Of a stretch of DNA of 64,000 nucleotides, positions 18,550 through 26,800 are shown piece after piece. Location of the stretch: positions 41,104 to 105,103 of the forward strand of contig CAZMPO010000006.1 of assembly GCA_964568425.1 (NCBI GenBank), given 5' to 3'. The stretch's first letter is position 1, and the number at the start of each line of letters is the position of its first letter. The DNA comes from CAKSQF01 sp964568425 (GTDB taxonomy: Bacteria; Bacillota; Clostridia; Oscillospirales; CAG-272). A model generated the notes under the pieces. That model did no database searches. It worked only from the letters and a program-made list of their open reading frames with translations, and was not told the DNA's origin. The position numbers and the translations under genes are program-made.

Positions 18550-20202
18550 ATGGCAAAGTTAGTAAGATCCGAAAAATTCAGCGGCGTTGAAGGTCCGGTC
18601 GTAACGATCGTAATGGACGGCGTCGGCATCGCTCCCGCAGGTCCCGGCAACGCGGTATCGCGTGCAAACACTCCCACACTTGACAAGCTCATGGCAAACT
18701 ATCCTTGTGTTCAGCTTAAGGCACACGGAACGGCAGTCGGGCTTCCCTCGGATGACGATATGGGCAACTCGGAGGTCGGACACAACGCACTCGGCGCAGG
18801 ACAGGTGTTCGCACAGGGAGCAAAGCTTGTTTCGAACTCGATCGAATCGGGCAAGATGTTCGCCTCGACCACATGGCAGGAGGTTACATCGAATGTCAAA
18901 ACAAATGAATCAACCCTGCATTTCATCGGACTTTTCTCGGACGGCAACGTCCACTCACACATAGATCACTTAAAGGCGATGATCTCCCACGCCAAAGAGG
19001 ACGGCGTGAAAAAGGTGCGCGTACACATCCTGCTTGACGGCAGAGATGTCGGCGAGACCTCCGCGCTCGATTACGTTCGCCCGTTCGAGGCGTTCCTTGA
19101 CTCCCTGCGTGATGAGGGCTTTGATGTCTGCATCGCATCGGGCGGTGGTCGAATGAAGATCACCATGGACCGCTATGAAGCAAACTGGGCAATGGTCGAG
19201 GAGGGGTGGAAGACCCACGTACTCGGCATGGGCAGATATTTTGACTCTGCCGAGGATGCGATCACGACCTATCGTGCCGAGACAGGGGTGATCGACCAGG
19301 ATCTTCCCGCATTTGTTATCGCAAAAGACGGAAAGCCCGTCGGAACCATCGAGGACGGCGACAGTGTTGTCTTCTACAACTTCCGCGGTGACCGTGCGAT
19401 CGAGATATCGAAGACCTTTGATGCAGGCGACGATTTTGACAAATTCGACAAGATCAGATCTCCCAAGGTATATTACGCGGGAATGCTCGAATACGACGGC
19501 GACCTGCACATTCCGAAGCACTATCTTGTAAATCCGCCCGAGATCACAAACACAATGGGCGAATATATGGCTGACACCGACATTCCCGTCGCGGCTATCT
19601 CCGAGACGCAGAAATACGGTCACGTTACCTACTTCTGGAACGGCAACCGCTCGGGCAAGTTCTCCGATCAGCTTGAGGTCTATATCGAAAAGCCGTCGGA
19701 TGTTATTCCCTTCGAACAGCGTCCGTGGATGCAGTGTGCCGAGATCACCGATGCGATGATCGAGCTTGTCTCGTCGGGCAAATACAAATTCATCCGCGTA
19801 AACTATCCCAACGGCGACATGGTCGGTCACACCGGCAATATCGACGCAACGATCATCTCGCTTGAGGCACTTGACCTCCAGCTTGCAAGGCTTCTCCCGA
19901 TAATCGACAAGATGCACGGCGCGGCTATCATCACAGCCGATCACGGAAACTCGGACGAGATGTACGAGCTTGACAAAAAGACGGGCGAGCCCAAGAAGAA
20001 CAAGGACGGCTCGTACAAGGCAAAGACAAGCCATACGCTAAATCCCGTTCCCTGCATCATCTATGACAATTTCTCGGCCGATCGCTACAGCGTAAAGACA
20101 GACGCGAAATTCGGACTTTCGAATGTTGCCGCAACGACCGTAAATCTCATGGGCTACGAAGCACCCGACATGTGGGACGAGAGCATTATTGAGTTAAAAT
20201 AA
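18550..20202 (+). CDS. gpmI: 2,3-bisphosphoglycerate-independent phosphoglycerate mutase
   Basis: 550 residues. Interconverts 3- and 2-phosphoglycerate in glycolysis using two Mn2+ ions. Alkaline-phosphatase-fold motifs: N-terminal metal site VTIVMDGVGIAP, phospho-Ser region DDDMGNSEVGHNALGAGQ, HSHIDHL and LLDGRDVGETSA in the insertion domain, and C-terminal AIITADHGNSDEMYE. It is about 40 residues longer than the usual 510, with an extended loop near the C terminus (DKKTGEPKKNKDGSYKAKTSHT). Single gene with its own -10 element and a terminator. Its Mn2+ requirement may be relevant because the next operon appears to carry a Mn2+-riboswitch-like leader. Confidence 0.95.
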   Translation: MAKLVRSEKFSGVEGPVVTIVMDGVGIAPAGPGNAVSRANTPTLDKLMANYPCVQLKAHGTAVGLPSDDDMGNSEVGHNALGAGQVFAQGAKLVSNSIESGKMFASTTWQEVTSNVKTNESTLHFIGLFSDGNVHSHIDHLKAMISHAKEDGVKKVRVHILLDGRDVGETSALDYVRPFEAFLDSLRDEGFDVCIASGGGRMKITMDRYEANWAMVEEGWKTHVLGMGRYFDSAEDAITTYRAETGVIDQDLPAFVIAKDGKPVGTIEDGDSVVFYNFRGDRAIEISKTFDAGDDFDKFDKIRSPKVYYAGMLEYDGDLHIPKHYLVNPPEITNTMGEYMADTDIPVAAISETQKYGHVTYFWNGNRSGKFSDQLEVYIEKPSDVIPFEQRPWMQCAEITDAMIELVSSGKYKFIRVNYPNGDMVGHTGNIDATIISLEALDLQLARLLPIIDKMHGAAIITADHGNSDEMYELDKKTGEPKKNKDGSYKAKTSHTLNPVPCIIYDNFSADRYSVKTDAKFGLSNVAATTVNLMGYEAPDMWDESIIELK

Positions 20203-20214
20203 GACCAGTTATTG

Positions 20215-20246
20215 ATCGACCGAGATATATGTCTCGGTCGATTTTC
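20215..20246 (+). terminator. terminator after gpmI
   Basis: 11-bp perfect stem ATCGACCGAGA / TCTCGGTCGAT (20215-20225 / 20232-20242) followed by TTTTC. Confidence 0.8.
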
Positions 20247-20354
20247 AGGTAAGAAGATCGGAACATTCTCGCCCGCGACGAAAATAGATTTTATTATAGT
20301 GGGCAGTTGTTTTATTTTTTTGCCGAAAATTTTTACTTTTTTTCGCGATTTCTA

Positions 20355-20383
20355 TTGCAAAAATGAAAATAATATGTTATAAT
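20355..20383 (+). promoter_or_regulatory. promoter of the pit operon
   Basis: TTGCAA (20355-20360), 17-bp spacer, TATAAT (20378-20383) with extended TGT. The predicted start near 20390 leaves a leader of about 190 nt. Confidence 0.75.
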
Positions 20384-20426
20384 AGGTGCGATCTTTATCG
20401 AACGATAGAAATTATACAATAACTTT

Positions 20427-20557
20427 CGTAAAAGGGAGTAACCGACGGGATCTTCCCGTGTCTACGGCGTCAATACGGCATCGCCCGCTTTGGACTTAAA
20501 TGGTAAGACTTTTATCGAGGAGCATCGACATCGACGCCTCGATAAAGGTCTTTTTTT
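20427..20557 (+). ncRNA. structured leader, yybP-ykoY (Mn2+) riboswitch-like
   Basis: The gap between gpmI and pit holds no gene but a structured leader. AAAAGGGAGTAACC (20430-20443) resembles the first conserved loop of the yybP-ykoY class (GGGGAGUAG). A hairpin ACGGGA-TCT-TCCCGT (20445-20459) follows, then CGTCAATAC (20468-20476), like the second conserved segment (GUCAACA/GUCAAUU). A closing helix TAAAAG (20429-20434) / CTTTTA (20509-20514) would form P1. The 3' strand of that helix is also the 5' strand of the intrinsic terminator at 20507-20550, so the two are exclusive. A ligand that stabilises P1 would switch the operon on, as in known members. The similarity is judged by eye; the first G of GGGGAGUAG is A here. 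Confidence 0.5.
20507..20557 (+). terminator. leader terminator (expression platform) of the pit operon
   Basis: GACTTTTATCGAGG (20507-20520) pairs over 14 bp, one G-U, with CCTCGATAAAGGTC (20537-20550), followed by TTTTTTT. It lies before the first gene of the operon, so it must be conditional. Confidence 0.85.
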
Positions 20558-20579
20558 AAGAAAAAAACGGAGGAAAAAC

Positions 20580-21629
20580 ATGGACTTTTTCGAATTTTTC
20601 AGCGGTGTACTCTCAAATCCCATGCTTGCGGTGTCGACCCTGCTCACGCTCGGCGTCATCCTTGTCAACGGATGGACGGATGCGCCGAACGCCATTGCCA
20701 CTTGCGTTTCAACGCGTGCGATAGGCGTCAGACCTGCGATAATCATGGCGGCGATCTTCAATTTTCTCGGAGTTCTCGTCATGACATCGATCAATGCCTC
20801 GGTAGCGTTTACCATATACAATATGGTCGATTTCGGAGGCGACTCGCATCTTGCGCTGATAGCACTTTGTGCGGCGATGGCGGCGATAGTCATATGGGCT
20901 ACCGTGGCATGGTATTTCGGCATACCGACCAGCGAGAGCCACGCTCTGATCGCGGGGATATCGGGAGCGGCTGTCGCTATTCAAAACAGCTTCTCGGGCA
21001 TCAACGGCGGCGAATGGATCAAGGTCATATACGGCATCCTGCTTTCGACTCTGCTCGGATTCGTGCTCGGATTTTTGTCTTCGAAGCTGACTGTTCTGAT
21101 ATTCAAGAACAAGAACAGACTGAAATCGGAGAGATTTTTCTCGGGTGCGCAGGTCGCGGGCGGTGCGGCTATGGCATTCATGCACGGTGCGCAGGACGGT
21201 CAGAAATTCATGGCAATATTTCTGCTCGGCGCGGCTATGGCGAATGGTCAGGGTAACGCAACCGCCTTTGACGTTCCGATATGGCTGATGGTTCTTTGCT
21301 CACTGGTGATGGGACTCGGTACATCGATCGGCGGATACAGAATAATCAAATCGGTCGGCATGGACATGGTCAAGTTAAAGCCATATCAAGGCTTTGCCGC
21401 CGACTTTTCGGCAACACTATGTCTGCTGTTATCCTCGCTTACCGGCATTCCCGTAAGCACCACTCACACGAAGACCACCGCGATCATGGGTGTCGGAGCA
21501 GCGCGACGGATATCGAATGTCAACTGGAGCGTTGTCAAGGATCTCGTCCTGACATGGGTATTCACCTTCCCCGGGTGCGGACTTCTCGGATTCGGAATGG
21601 CGAAGCTGTTCCTTATGATATTTGCGTAA
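20580..21629 (+). CDS. pit: inorganic phosphate transporter, PiT family
   Basis: 349-residue membrane protein with about ten helices. PiT signature repeats: NGWTDAPNAIATCVSTRAI (about residue 24) and GGAAMAFMHGAQDGQKFMAIF in the second half; TGIPVSTTHTKTTAIMGVG near the C terminus. It carries phosphate, often as a metal-phosphate complex, with Na+ or H+. The start at 20580 follows CGGAGG at 20568-20573; an in-frame ATG at 20490 lies inside the leader structure and has no ribosome site. First gene of a four-gene unit. Confidence 0.92.
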   Translation: MDFFEFFSGVLSNPMLAVSTLLTLGVILVNGWTDAPNAIATCVSTRAIGVRPAIIMAAIFNFLGVLVMTSINASVAFTIYNMVDFGGDSHLALIALCAAMAAIVIWATVAWYFGIPTSESHALIAGISGAAVAIQNSFSGINGGEWIKVIYGILLSTLLGFVLGFLSSKLTVLIFKNKNRLKSERFFSGAQVAGGAAMAFMHGAQDGQKFMAIFLLGAAMANGQGNATAFDVPIWLMVLCSLVMGLGTSIGGYRIIKSVGMDMVKLKPYQGFAADFSATLCLLLSSLTGIPVSTTHTKTTAIMGVGAARRISNVNWSVVKDLVLTWVFTFPGCGLLGFGMAKLFLMIFA

Positions 21630-21670
21630 AATTATCTTATTTTTCTTATTGAACGAAAAGGAGCAAAAAA

Positions 21671-22291
21671 ATGGCTAAGAAGAACAACAATTACTTTGAA
21701 CTGATAAAAACGCAGGCATCCCACTGCGTTGAGGCATCCGATCTGCTCGAAGGCATTCTTGCAGGCTTTGAGGCGGCGCGCATCGACGAGTACAGGACGA
21801 AAATACACGCCATCGAGCACAACGCGGACGGCGTCCGTCACGACATTATGAGCAAGCTCTCGACCGAGTTTATCACCCCGATCGATCAAGAGGACATTCT
21901 GCGTCTTATTCAGATCATTGACGACATCACCGATGCGCTTGACGAGGTCGTACTTGACATTTACATGTACTGTGTGGACAAGATACCCTCTCACGCAGTC
22001 GACCTCTCGCACAAGGTCAACGAATGTGTCCATGCTCTCCTTGATGCGGCATCCGAACTGAAAAACTTCAAAAAGCCCGATCTTCTCCGCGAAAAGCTCA
22101 TAAAGATCAATGATATCGAGAGCGATGCGGATGATCTTTACACTGCCGCAATACACGAGCTGTTTGCAAAGAAAACAGACGTCGGAGCCGTGATCGGCAC
22201 AAAGGCGATCTACGATGCGCTTGAGGAATGCTGTGACCTTTGCGAGCATGCATCCGACGTCATCGAACAGGTCATAATCAAAAACACCTAA
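21671..22291 (+). CDS. DUF47 / PhoU-like phosphate transport regulator
   Basis: 206 residues, all-helical DUF47 (PhoU-like) protein, soluble. Motifs include the N-terminal YFELIKTQASHCVEASDLL and the acidic HNADGVRHDIMSKLSTEFITPIDQEDILRL helix pair thought to bind metal in PhoU-type bundles. DUF47 genes are usual partners of PiT transporters and are thought to control their activity. AAAGGAG precedes the ATG; the next gene begins 24 bp after its stop. Confidence 0.9.
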   Translation: MAKKNNNYFELIKTQASHCVEASDLLEGILAGFEAARIDEYRTKIHAIEHNADGVRHDIMSKLSTEFITPIDQEDILRLIQIIDDITDALDEVVLDIYMYCVDKIPSHAVDLSHKVNECVHALLDAASELKNFKKPDLLREKLIKINDIESDADDLYTAAIHELFAKKTDVGAVIGTKAIYDALEECCDLCEHASDVIEQVIIKNT

Positions 22292-22315
22292 TACTAAGGA
22301 AGTGCAAATCAAATC

Positions 22316-23431
22316 ATGGCAGATCTTTTTTCAAATGTATTAAATGTCACATGGCAGCAAGCGGTAATGTGGGCGATCGGCGCGATACTCATATTCCTTG
22401 CGATAAAATTTGACATGGAGCCGACTCTCCTGCTTCCGCTCGGATTCGGCACGATCCTCGTAAATCTTCCCCTTTCGGGTGCTGTCGGACCCGAGGGACC
22501 GATCGATGTACTGTTTAACGCAGGCATAGCAAACGAGCTTTTTCCGCTGCTCCTCTTTGTCGGCATCGGTGCAATGATCGACTTTGAACCGCTCCTGACC
22601 AACCCGAAGCTTATGATCTTCGGTGCCGCCGCGCAGTTCGGCATCTTCTTCACGATCGGGCTTGCATCCCTGCTCGGCTTTGACATCAAGGACGCGGCAT
22701 CGATCGGCATCATCGGTGCGGCAGACGGACCGACATCGATATTTGTCGCACAGACGCTCGGCTCGAAATATGTCGGTGCGATCATGGTCGCCGCATACTC
22801 ATACATGGCGCTCGTTCCGATCATACAGCCGCCTGTCATCAAGCTCCTCACAACAAAGAAGGAGCGGCTGATCAGAATGCCCTACAAGCCGAAATCGGTA
22901 TCGAAGCTCACAAAGATCCTGTTCCCGATAATCATCACGGTCATCGCGGGACTTGTATCTCCGCAGAGCGTGGCTTTGGTCGGATTTTTGATGTTCGGCA
23001 ACCTCATTCGCGAGTGTGGTGTGCTTGACGCGCTTTCCGAGACCGCTCAGAAGGTTCTTGCAAATCTGATCACGCTGTTCCTCGGTCTGACGATCTCGAC
23101 CAAGATGCAGGCAGATGCGTTCCTCACGAAAGAGACACTCATAATAATCGGTCTCGGGCTTATCGCCTTTATCTTCGACACCGCAGGCGGTGTTTTGGTC
23201 GCTAAATTTATCAATCTGTTCCTGCCGAAGGACAAAAAGATGAACCCCATGATCGGTGCGGCAGGCATATCGGCATTCCCCATGTCGGCGCGTGTCGTTC
23301 ACAAGATGGGTCAAAAGGAAGACAACCAGAACTTCCTTCTCATGCACTCGATCGGCGTAAACGTATCCGGACAGATCGCATCGGTCATCGCAGGCGGACT
23401 TGTTCTGTCGATGGTTGAGAAAATGCTTTAA
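22316..23431 (+). CDS. sodium ion-translocating decarboxylase, beta subunit
   Basis: 371-residue membrane protein of the OadB/GcdB/MmdB family, the Na+ channel subunit that uses biotin-linked decarboxylation to pump Na+ outward. Typical segments: FDMEPTLLLPLGFGTILVNLP, GIGAMIDFEPLLTNPKL, GAADGPTSIFVAQTL, and AGISAFPMSARVVHKMGQKEDNQNFLLMHSIGVNVSGQIASVIAGG. Slightly shorter than many members. No carboxyltransferase or biotin-carrier gene is nearby, so partner subunits must be encoded elsewhere. Being in the pit operon suggests a link between Na+ export and Na+-driven phosphate uptake (inference). Confidence 0.9.
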   Translation: MADLFSNVLNVTWQQAVMWAIGAILIFLAIKFDMEPTLLLPLGFGTILVNLPLSGAVGPEGPIDVLFNAGIANELFPLLLFVGIGAMIDFEPLLTNPKLMIFGAAAQFGIFFTIGLASLLGFDIKDAASIGIIGAADGPTSIFVAQTLGSKYVGAIMVAAYSYMALVPIIQPPVIKLLTTKKERLIRMPYKPKSVSKLTKILFPIIITVIAGLVSPQSVALVGFLMFGNLIRECGVLDALSETAQKVLANLITLFLGLTISTKMQADAFLTKETLIIIGLGLIAFIFDTAGGVLVAKFINLFLPKDKKMNPMIGAAGISAFPMSARVVHKMGQKEDNQNFLLMHSIGVNVSGQIASVIAGGLVLSMVEKML

Positions 23432-23448
23432 TAAGGAGGATCTGACAC

Positions 23449-23583
23449 ATGCATCTTGATATAGAAAAATTCATGAAAGCGCTTCCCGTTATGGGCAACG
23501 GATTCCTCGGAGTCTTTATTGTAACGGCAGTAATAATCCTGTCGGTCATCATACTTCGCGAGCTGACAAAGCCGCGCAGGTAA
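23449..23583 (+). CDS. 44-residue membrane peptide, OadG-like gamma subunit candidate
   Basis: ATG at 23449 has a strong AAGGAGGA site (23433-23440), lies 17 bp after the beta subunit and ends just before the operon terminator. The peptide has one hydrophobic helix (GNGFLGVFIVTAVIILSVII, residues 16-35) flanked by a short N-terminal tail and a basic end (LTKPRR). Decarboxylase gamma subunits (OadG) are small single-helix proteins with a G-GF-GVF pattern at the start of the helix, and the position after the beta subunit fits. It is shorter than typical OadG (about 80-100) and lacks the C-terminal zinc-binding tail. Confidence 0.7.
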   Translation: MHLDIEKFMKALPVMGNGFLGVFIVTAVIILSVIILRELTKPRR

Positions 23584-23592
23584 TAACCAAAG

Positions 23593-23640
23593 AGTCTTCC
23601 CGCACCGAATGATGGCATTCGGCGCGGGAAGACTTTGTTT
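23593..23640 (+). terminator. terminator of the pit operon
   Basis: Long stem AGTCTTCCCGC (23593-23603) / GCGGGAAGACT (23624-23634), extended inward by CCGAATG / CATTCGG, followed by TTGTTTT. Confidence 0.85.
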
Positions 23641-23675
23641 TCGGACAAAAAAGTTTAGAAATTATAAAAAAAGAC

Positions 23676-23704
23676 TTGAAATGAAGACAGAAATATGGTA
23701 AAAT
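23676..23704 (+). promoter_or_regulatory. promoter of the secreted multidomain protein
   Basis: TTGAAA (23676-23681), 17-bp spacer, TAAAAT (23699-23704), extended TGG. An ATG at 23695 overlaps this promoter and therefore cannot be the start codon. Confidence 0.75.
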
Positions 23705-23706
23705 TA

Positions 23707-23740
23707 AAGGGTCGGCAGATGTTGACCCTTATTATTTTTC
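23707..23740 (+). terminator. short hairpin plus T-tract at the 5' end of the transcript
   Basis: AAGGGTC (23707-23713) / GACCCTT (23724-23730) followed by ATTATTTTTC, starting within a few bases of the expected transcription start. It may be an attenuator or an RNA-stabilising 5' hairpin. Confidence 0.4.
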
Positions 23741-23772
23741 TCGGTCGGCAAAAAACCAAGGAGACTCGCAGA

Positions 23773-26700
23773 ATGCGTTTATTTAATAAATCATCAAACA
23801 CACAAAAAAGTACAATGATCAGGCGTGCGGGAGCGATGATCATTGCTACGGTAACACTGTTTTCCGCCGTGGCGATCGCCCTGCCGATACTGACAAGAGA
23901 GGGCAAAGAGAGCATTCCCGAAAGCAGCATACACAACTCGGCAGAGGCGGTCGACATCGGAGAGATCACCTACGCACTCGACGATTACGGAAATCTCATG
24001 TCGAACGAAAAAGACGGCGATTTTCATGTAATCGCACAAATATCTGCAAGCTCGATCTGCTATGACGGAGAGGACTTTATCTGCGTCGGGCGTGACGGAT
24101 CGATATTCAAGGTCACCCCCGACGGACAAAACTCCGAGCTGCTCTTTGCCTCGGCGCAAGCGGACGGTCCGCTTGTCCTTTGCGGAGATGACATCTGGTA
24201 CAAATCGGGCGATCGACTCATGCACACATCGGGCGGAGAATATCCGACCTGCGAGACGGTGCTTGACAATTTTGCGTCGCTTTGCATGTCAAATGACGAC
24301 GAGCTTGTTCTCTACGCGGACAACCCCGACTACATAACCGAGCCAAACGGCGGCGAATTTGACTATGAGGGCAAGAACGACCAATATGTGAGCTATCTTT
24401 ACTCGATCGACTCTTCCCTGCTTATCGAGTTCGACGAAAATCTTGAGTCTGACGGAAACGCACTCTATCTGCCCGAATTTGCGGACACGACATCGGCGGC
24501 GACCATCAACGGAGTTTCATTTCCGTTTGCCGACTATCCGGTCGGTTCGTTCTTCACCAAAAACGGGAAATCATGCACATGTCACAATCAAGGAATATGT
24601 GTTGCATCTCCTGCGCGATGCAACTGCATGAGATATTATCCGACAGGAGTCAAGGCGACCTGCAAGGTCGACCTGCTTTCATCGCAGTGCTATGGTTTTG
24701 CGAGATTTTGTCAATGGCGCGCCTACGGCTATCACGATGCTGAGGCTAAAAAGTTCTACAATGCTTTCGGCGGAACGCTGAGTGCGGGCAGATGGACTGC
24801 GAACACCATAAAGGAAATATTTACAACAGCCGGACCGGGCGGACATCTGCGCACCGGTAGCGGACACTCGCTCTTTGTAATGCAGGTCAGCTCGACAGGC
24901 TTTATCACCTACGAATGCAACATGTCGCAGACAGGCAAGAACTGCATAATCTACACGCGTACATGGACTTGGGATTCCTTCCACAGTCGCTACGGCTCGC
25001 GTGCAATGCTCTATTACAACATGCCGAAGGACATTGACACCTCGGGCGGAGTTGTGAGCGGCGATGATCTGACCCCCGGAACGTATCAGACGCTTGCCGA
25101 CATTCTCAACATGAGAGAGTTGCCGACAACGTCTTCAGCCATAATATGCACCATCCCGAACGGAACGGTGCTTACCGTGACCGAGATACTCAAGGTCGGA
25201 AATTATTACTGGGGCAAAACATCCTACAACGACAAAGAGGGTTGGGTACGGCTTGACTATGCCGTTCCGATATCGGGACGCGTGACATCGATCAAGATAA
25301 CCTCGCCTCCTTCAAAGACGAACTATTTCGTCGGCGACACGTTTGACACATCGGGACTCGAGGTGACCGCATATTTCTCGGACGGCACATCGGTCGTTAT
25401 TGACGGTTACACTTGCACCGGGTACAACATGTCAAGAGCGGGAGACTACACCGTTCGCGTATCGGCGAGCGGATATTCGGACACATTCAAAATAACAGTC
25501 AAATTGAAAATGATCTATCCGACGTCGGTATCGCTCGATGTTTCGGACAAGGTATCGATCAAGGGAGACAGCATACAGCCGACAGTCACGATCCTGCCGT
25601 CGGACGCAACGCAAAGAAAGCTTGTCTGGACATCAAGTGATGAGAGTGTCGCCGTGGTATCCGAGTCCGGGCAGGTCACGATCGGCGGGGTCGGACGGAC
25701 TATCATCACGGTCACGACCGAGAACGATCTGACAGCAAGCTTTTCGATACTCTCGATAGAGATGCCGAATGATACAGAGTGGTCGGTCGACGCTGAGGGC
25801 AATCCCCTGCCCGCCCTGCCCGACGGTATCGATCCGCAGGACTATTCGATCAGATACAGAACCAAAAAGAGCGACGGCACCTTCTCCGAGTGGGTATATT
25901 CCGCGATCCCGAGCGGACTGGATGCCGAGATCGAATGCCAATTCCGTTCATTCACGATGACATTCATCTCTGACGGAAAGGACATATACGATCCGCAGGC
26001 GGTCGATGTTAACACATACATCGACATAAGCAAATACACGCTTTCAAAGGACGGATATATCTTTGCGGGGTGGTTTAAGACCAATCGCGCCGCGCTGGCA
26101 CTTGACAGATCGGAGGCGGTCGGCAAAGAGGTGAAGATCACGGGCGACCTGACGCTTTATGCAGGTTGGATCGAGATCGGCAAGATAAATCTCGACCCGT
26201 CCGACAAGCTTGACCAAAGCGGCACTCTCGAGGGACTTTCATCGGCAGGTGTCGGTGTTCGCGCCGACGGTCAATCGACCGGCATGCGTTTTTACACAAG
26301 AGTGAACCGCTCACTGCTTTTGGACATTGCCAAGCTTCACTCCGACAACTCCCTGCCAAACGATCTTTCCTGCACATCGAAGGGTATCGGCTACGGAACT
26401 GTCGTCATTATGCGATCCGCACTTTCGGGAGAGCTCAAAAAAGGAAGTGCGACTACCGCCTATCTGAGCAGCAAGAAGGCACTGATCGTCCCCGCGGCAA
26501 ACAGCATTTACGAATATGACACATACATCGTATACACAGCCCTTGTAAACGGATACGAGAGCAAATATTATGACACCGATTTTGTCGCGCGACCGTACAT
26601 CACATACAAGGATGCAAACGGATTTGAGCACACATATTATTTCACCGCGACAGGCGATGAGGCAGTCGGCGGCGGCATCGTCGCAAATCTTCATGAGGTT

Positions 26701-26781
26701 GCCGATATCGCATACGCATCAGGCGACGCGCTCGAGAAGCGCATGATCGAGGACTACATTTACTCGAGGTACGCATCCTGA
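23773..26781 (+). CDS. large secreted multidomain protein with Cys/His hydrolase-like domain, SH3 and Ig-like repeats
   Basis: 1002 residues. Start ATG 23773 follows AAGGAG (23758-23763). Order: basic N terminus and hydrophobic signal or anchor (about 20-40); a beta-rich repeat region (60-230); a Cys-rich segment (SCTCHNQGICVASPARCNC, about 260-280); a domain with SSQCYGFARFCQW (C306) and GSGHSLFVMQV (H365), resembling the Cys-His core of NlpC/CHAP amidases; an SH3-like domain (about 435-505); a bacterial Ig-like domain with FSDGTSVVIDGY (about 510-580); a Big2-like domain (VWTSSDESVAVVSESGQVTI, about 585-660); a Flg_new-type repeat (DGYIFAGWFKT...LTLYAGW, about 735-795); and a C-terminal beta domain. 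No LPXTG anchor. Likely cell-wall binding or remodelling; the enzyme assignment is by pattern only. It sits 19 bp before proB with no terminator between. Confidence 0.7.
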   Translation: MRLFNKSSNTQKSTMIRRAGAMIIATVTLFSAVAIALPILTREGKESIPESSIHNSAEAVDIGEITYALDDYGNLMSNEKDGDFHVIAQISASSICYDGEDFICVGRDGSIFKVTPDGQNSELLFASAQADGPLVLCGDDIWYKSGDRLMHTSGGEYPTCETVLDNFASLCMSNDDELVLYADNPDYITEPNGGEFDYEGKNDQYVSYLYSIDSSLLIEFDENLESDGNALYLPEFADTTSAATINGVSFPFADYPVGSFFTKNGKSCTCHNQGICVASPARCNCMRYYPTGVKATCKVDLLSSQCYGFARFCQWRAYGYHDAEAKKFYNAFGGTLSAGRWTANTIKEIFTTAGPGGHLRTGSGHSLFVMQVSSTGFITYECNMSQTGKNCIIYTRTWTWDSFHSRYGSRAMLYYNMPKDIDTSGGVVSGDDLTPGTYQTLADILNMRELPTTSSAIICTIPNGTVLTVTEILKVGNYYWGKTSYNDKEGWVRLDYAVPISGRVTSIKITSPPSKTNYFVGDTFDTSGLEVTAYFSDGTSVVIDGYTCTGYNMSRAGDYTVRVSASGYSDTFKITVKLKMIYPTSVSLDVSDKVSIKGDSIQPTVTILPSDATQRKLVWTSSDESVAVVSESGQVTIGGVGRTIITVTTENDLTASFSILSIEMPNDTEWSVDAEGNPLPALPDGIDPQDYSIRYRTKKSDGTFSEWVYSAIPSGLDAEIECQFRSFTMTFISDGKDIYDPQAVDVNTYIDISKYTLSKDGYIFAGWFKTNRAALALDRSEAVGKEVKITGDLTLYAGWIEIGKINLDPSDKLDQSGTLEGLSSAGVGVRADGQSTGMRFYTRVNRSLLLDIAKLHSDNSLPNDLSCTSKGIGYGTVVIMRSALSGELKKGSATTAYLSSKKALIVPAANSIYEYDTYIVYTALVNGYESKYYDTDFVARPYITYKDANGFEHTYYFTATGDEAVGGGIVANLHEVADIAYASGDALEKRMIEDYIYSRYAS

Positions 26782-26800
26782 GGGCGAGAAAGGAAAACAA

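Noticed and set aside
18970..20034. 354-codon minus-strand frame opposite gpmI
   Set aside because: Shadow of a well-recognised gene.
23695..23772. ATG at 23695 as start of the secreted protein
   Set aside because: It lies inside the promoter (-10 box 23699-23704); ATG 23773 has AAGGAG and starts a normal signal sequence.
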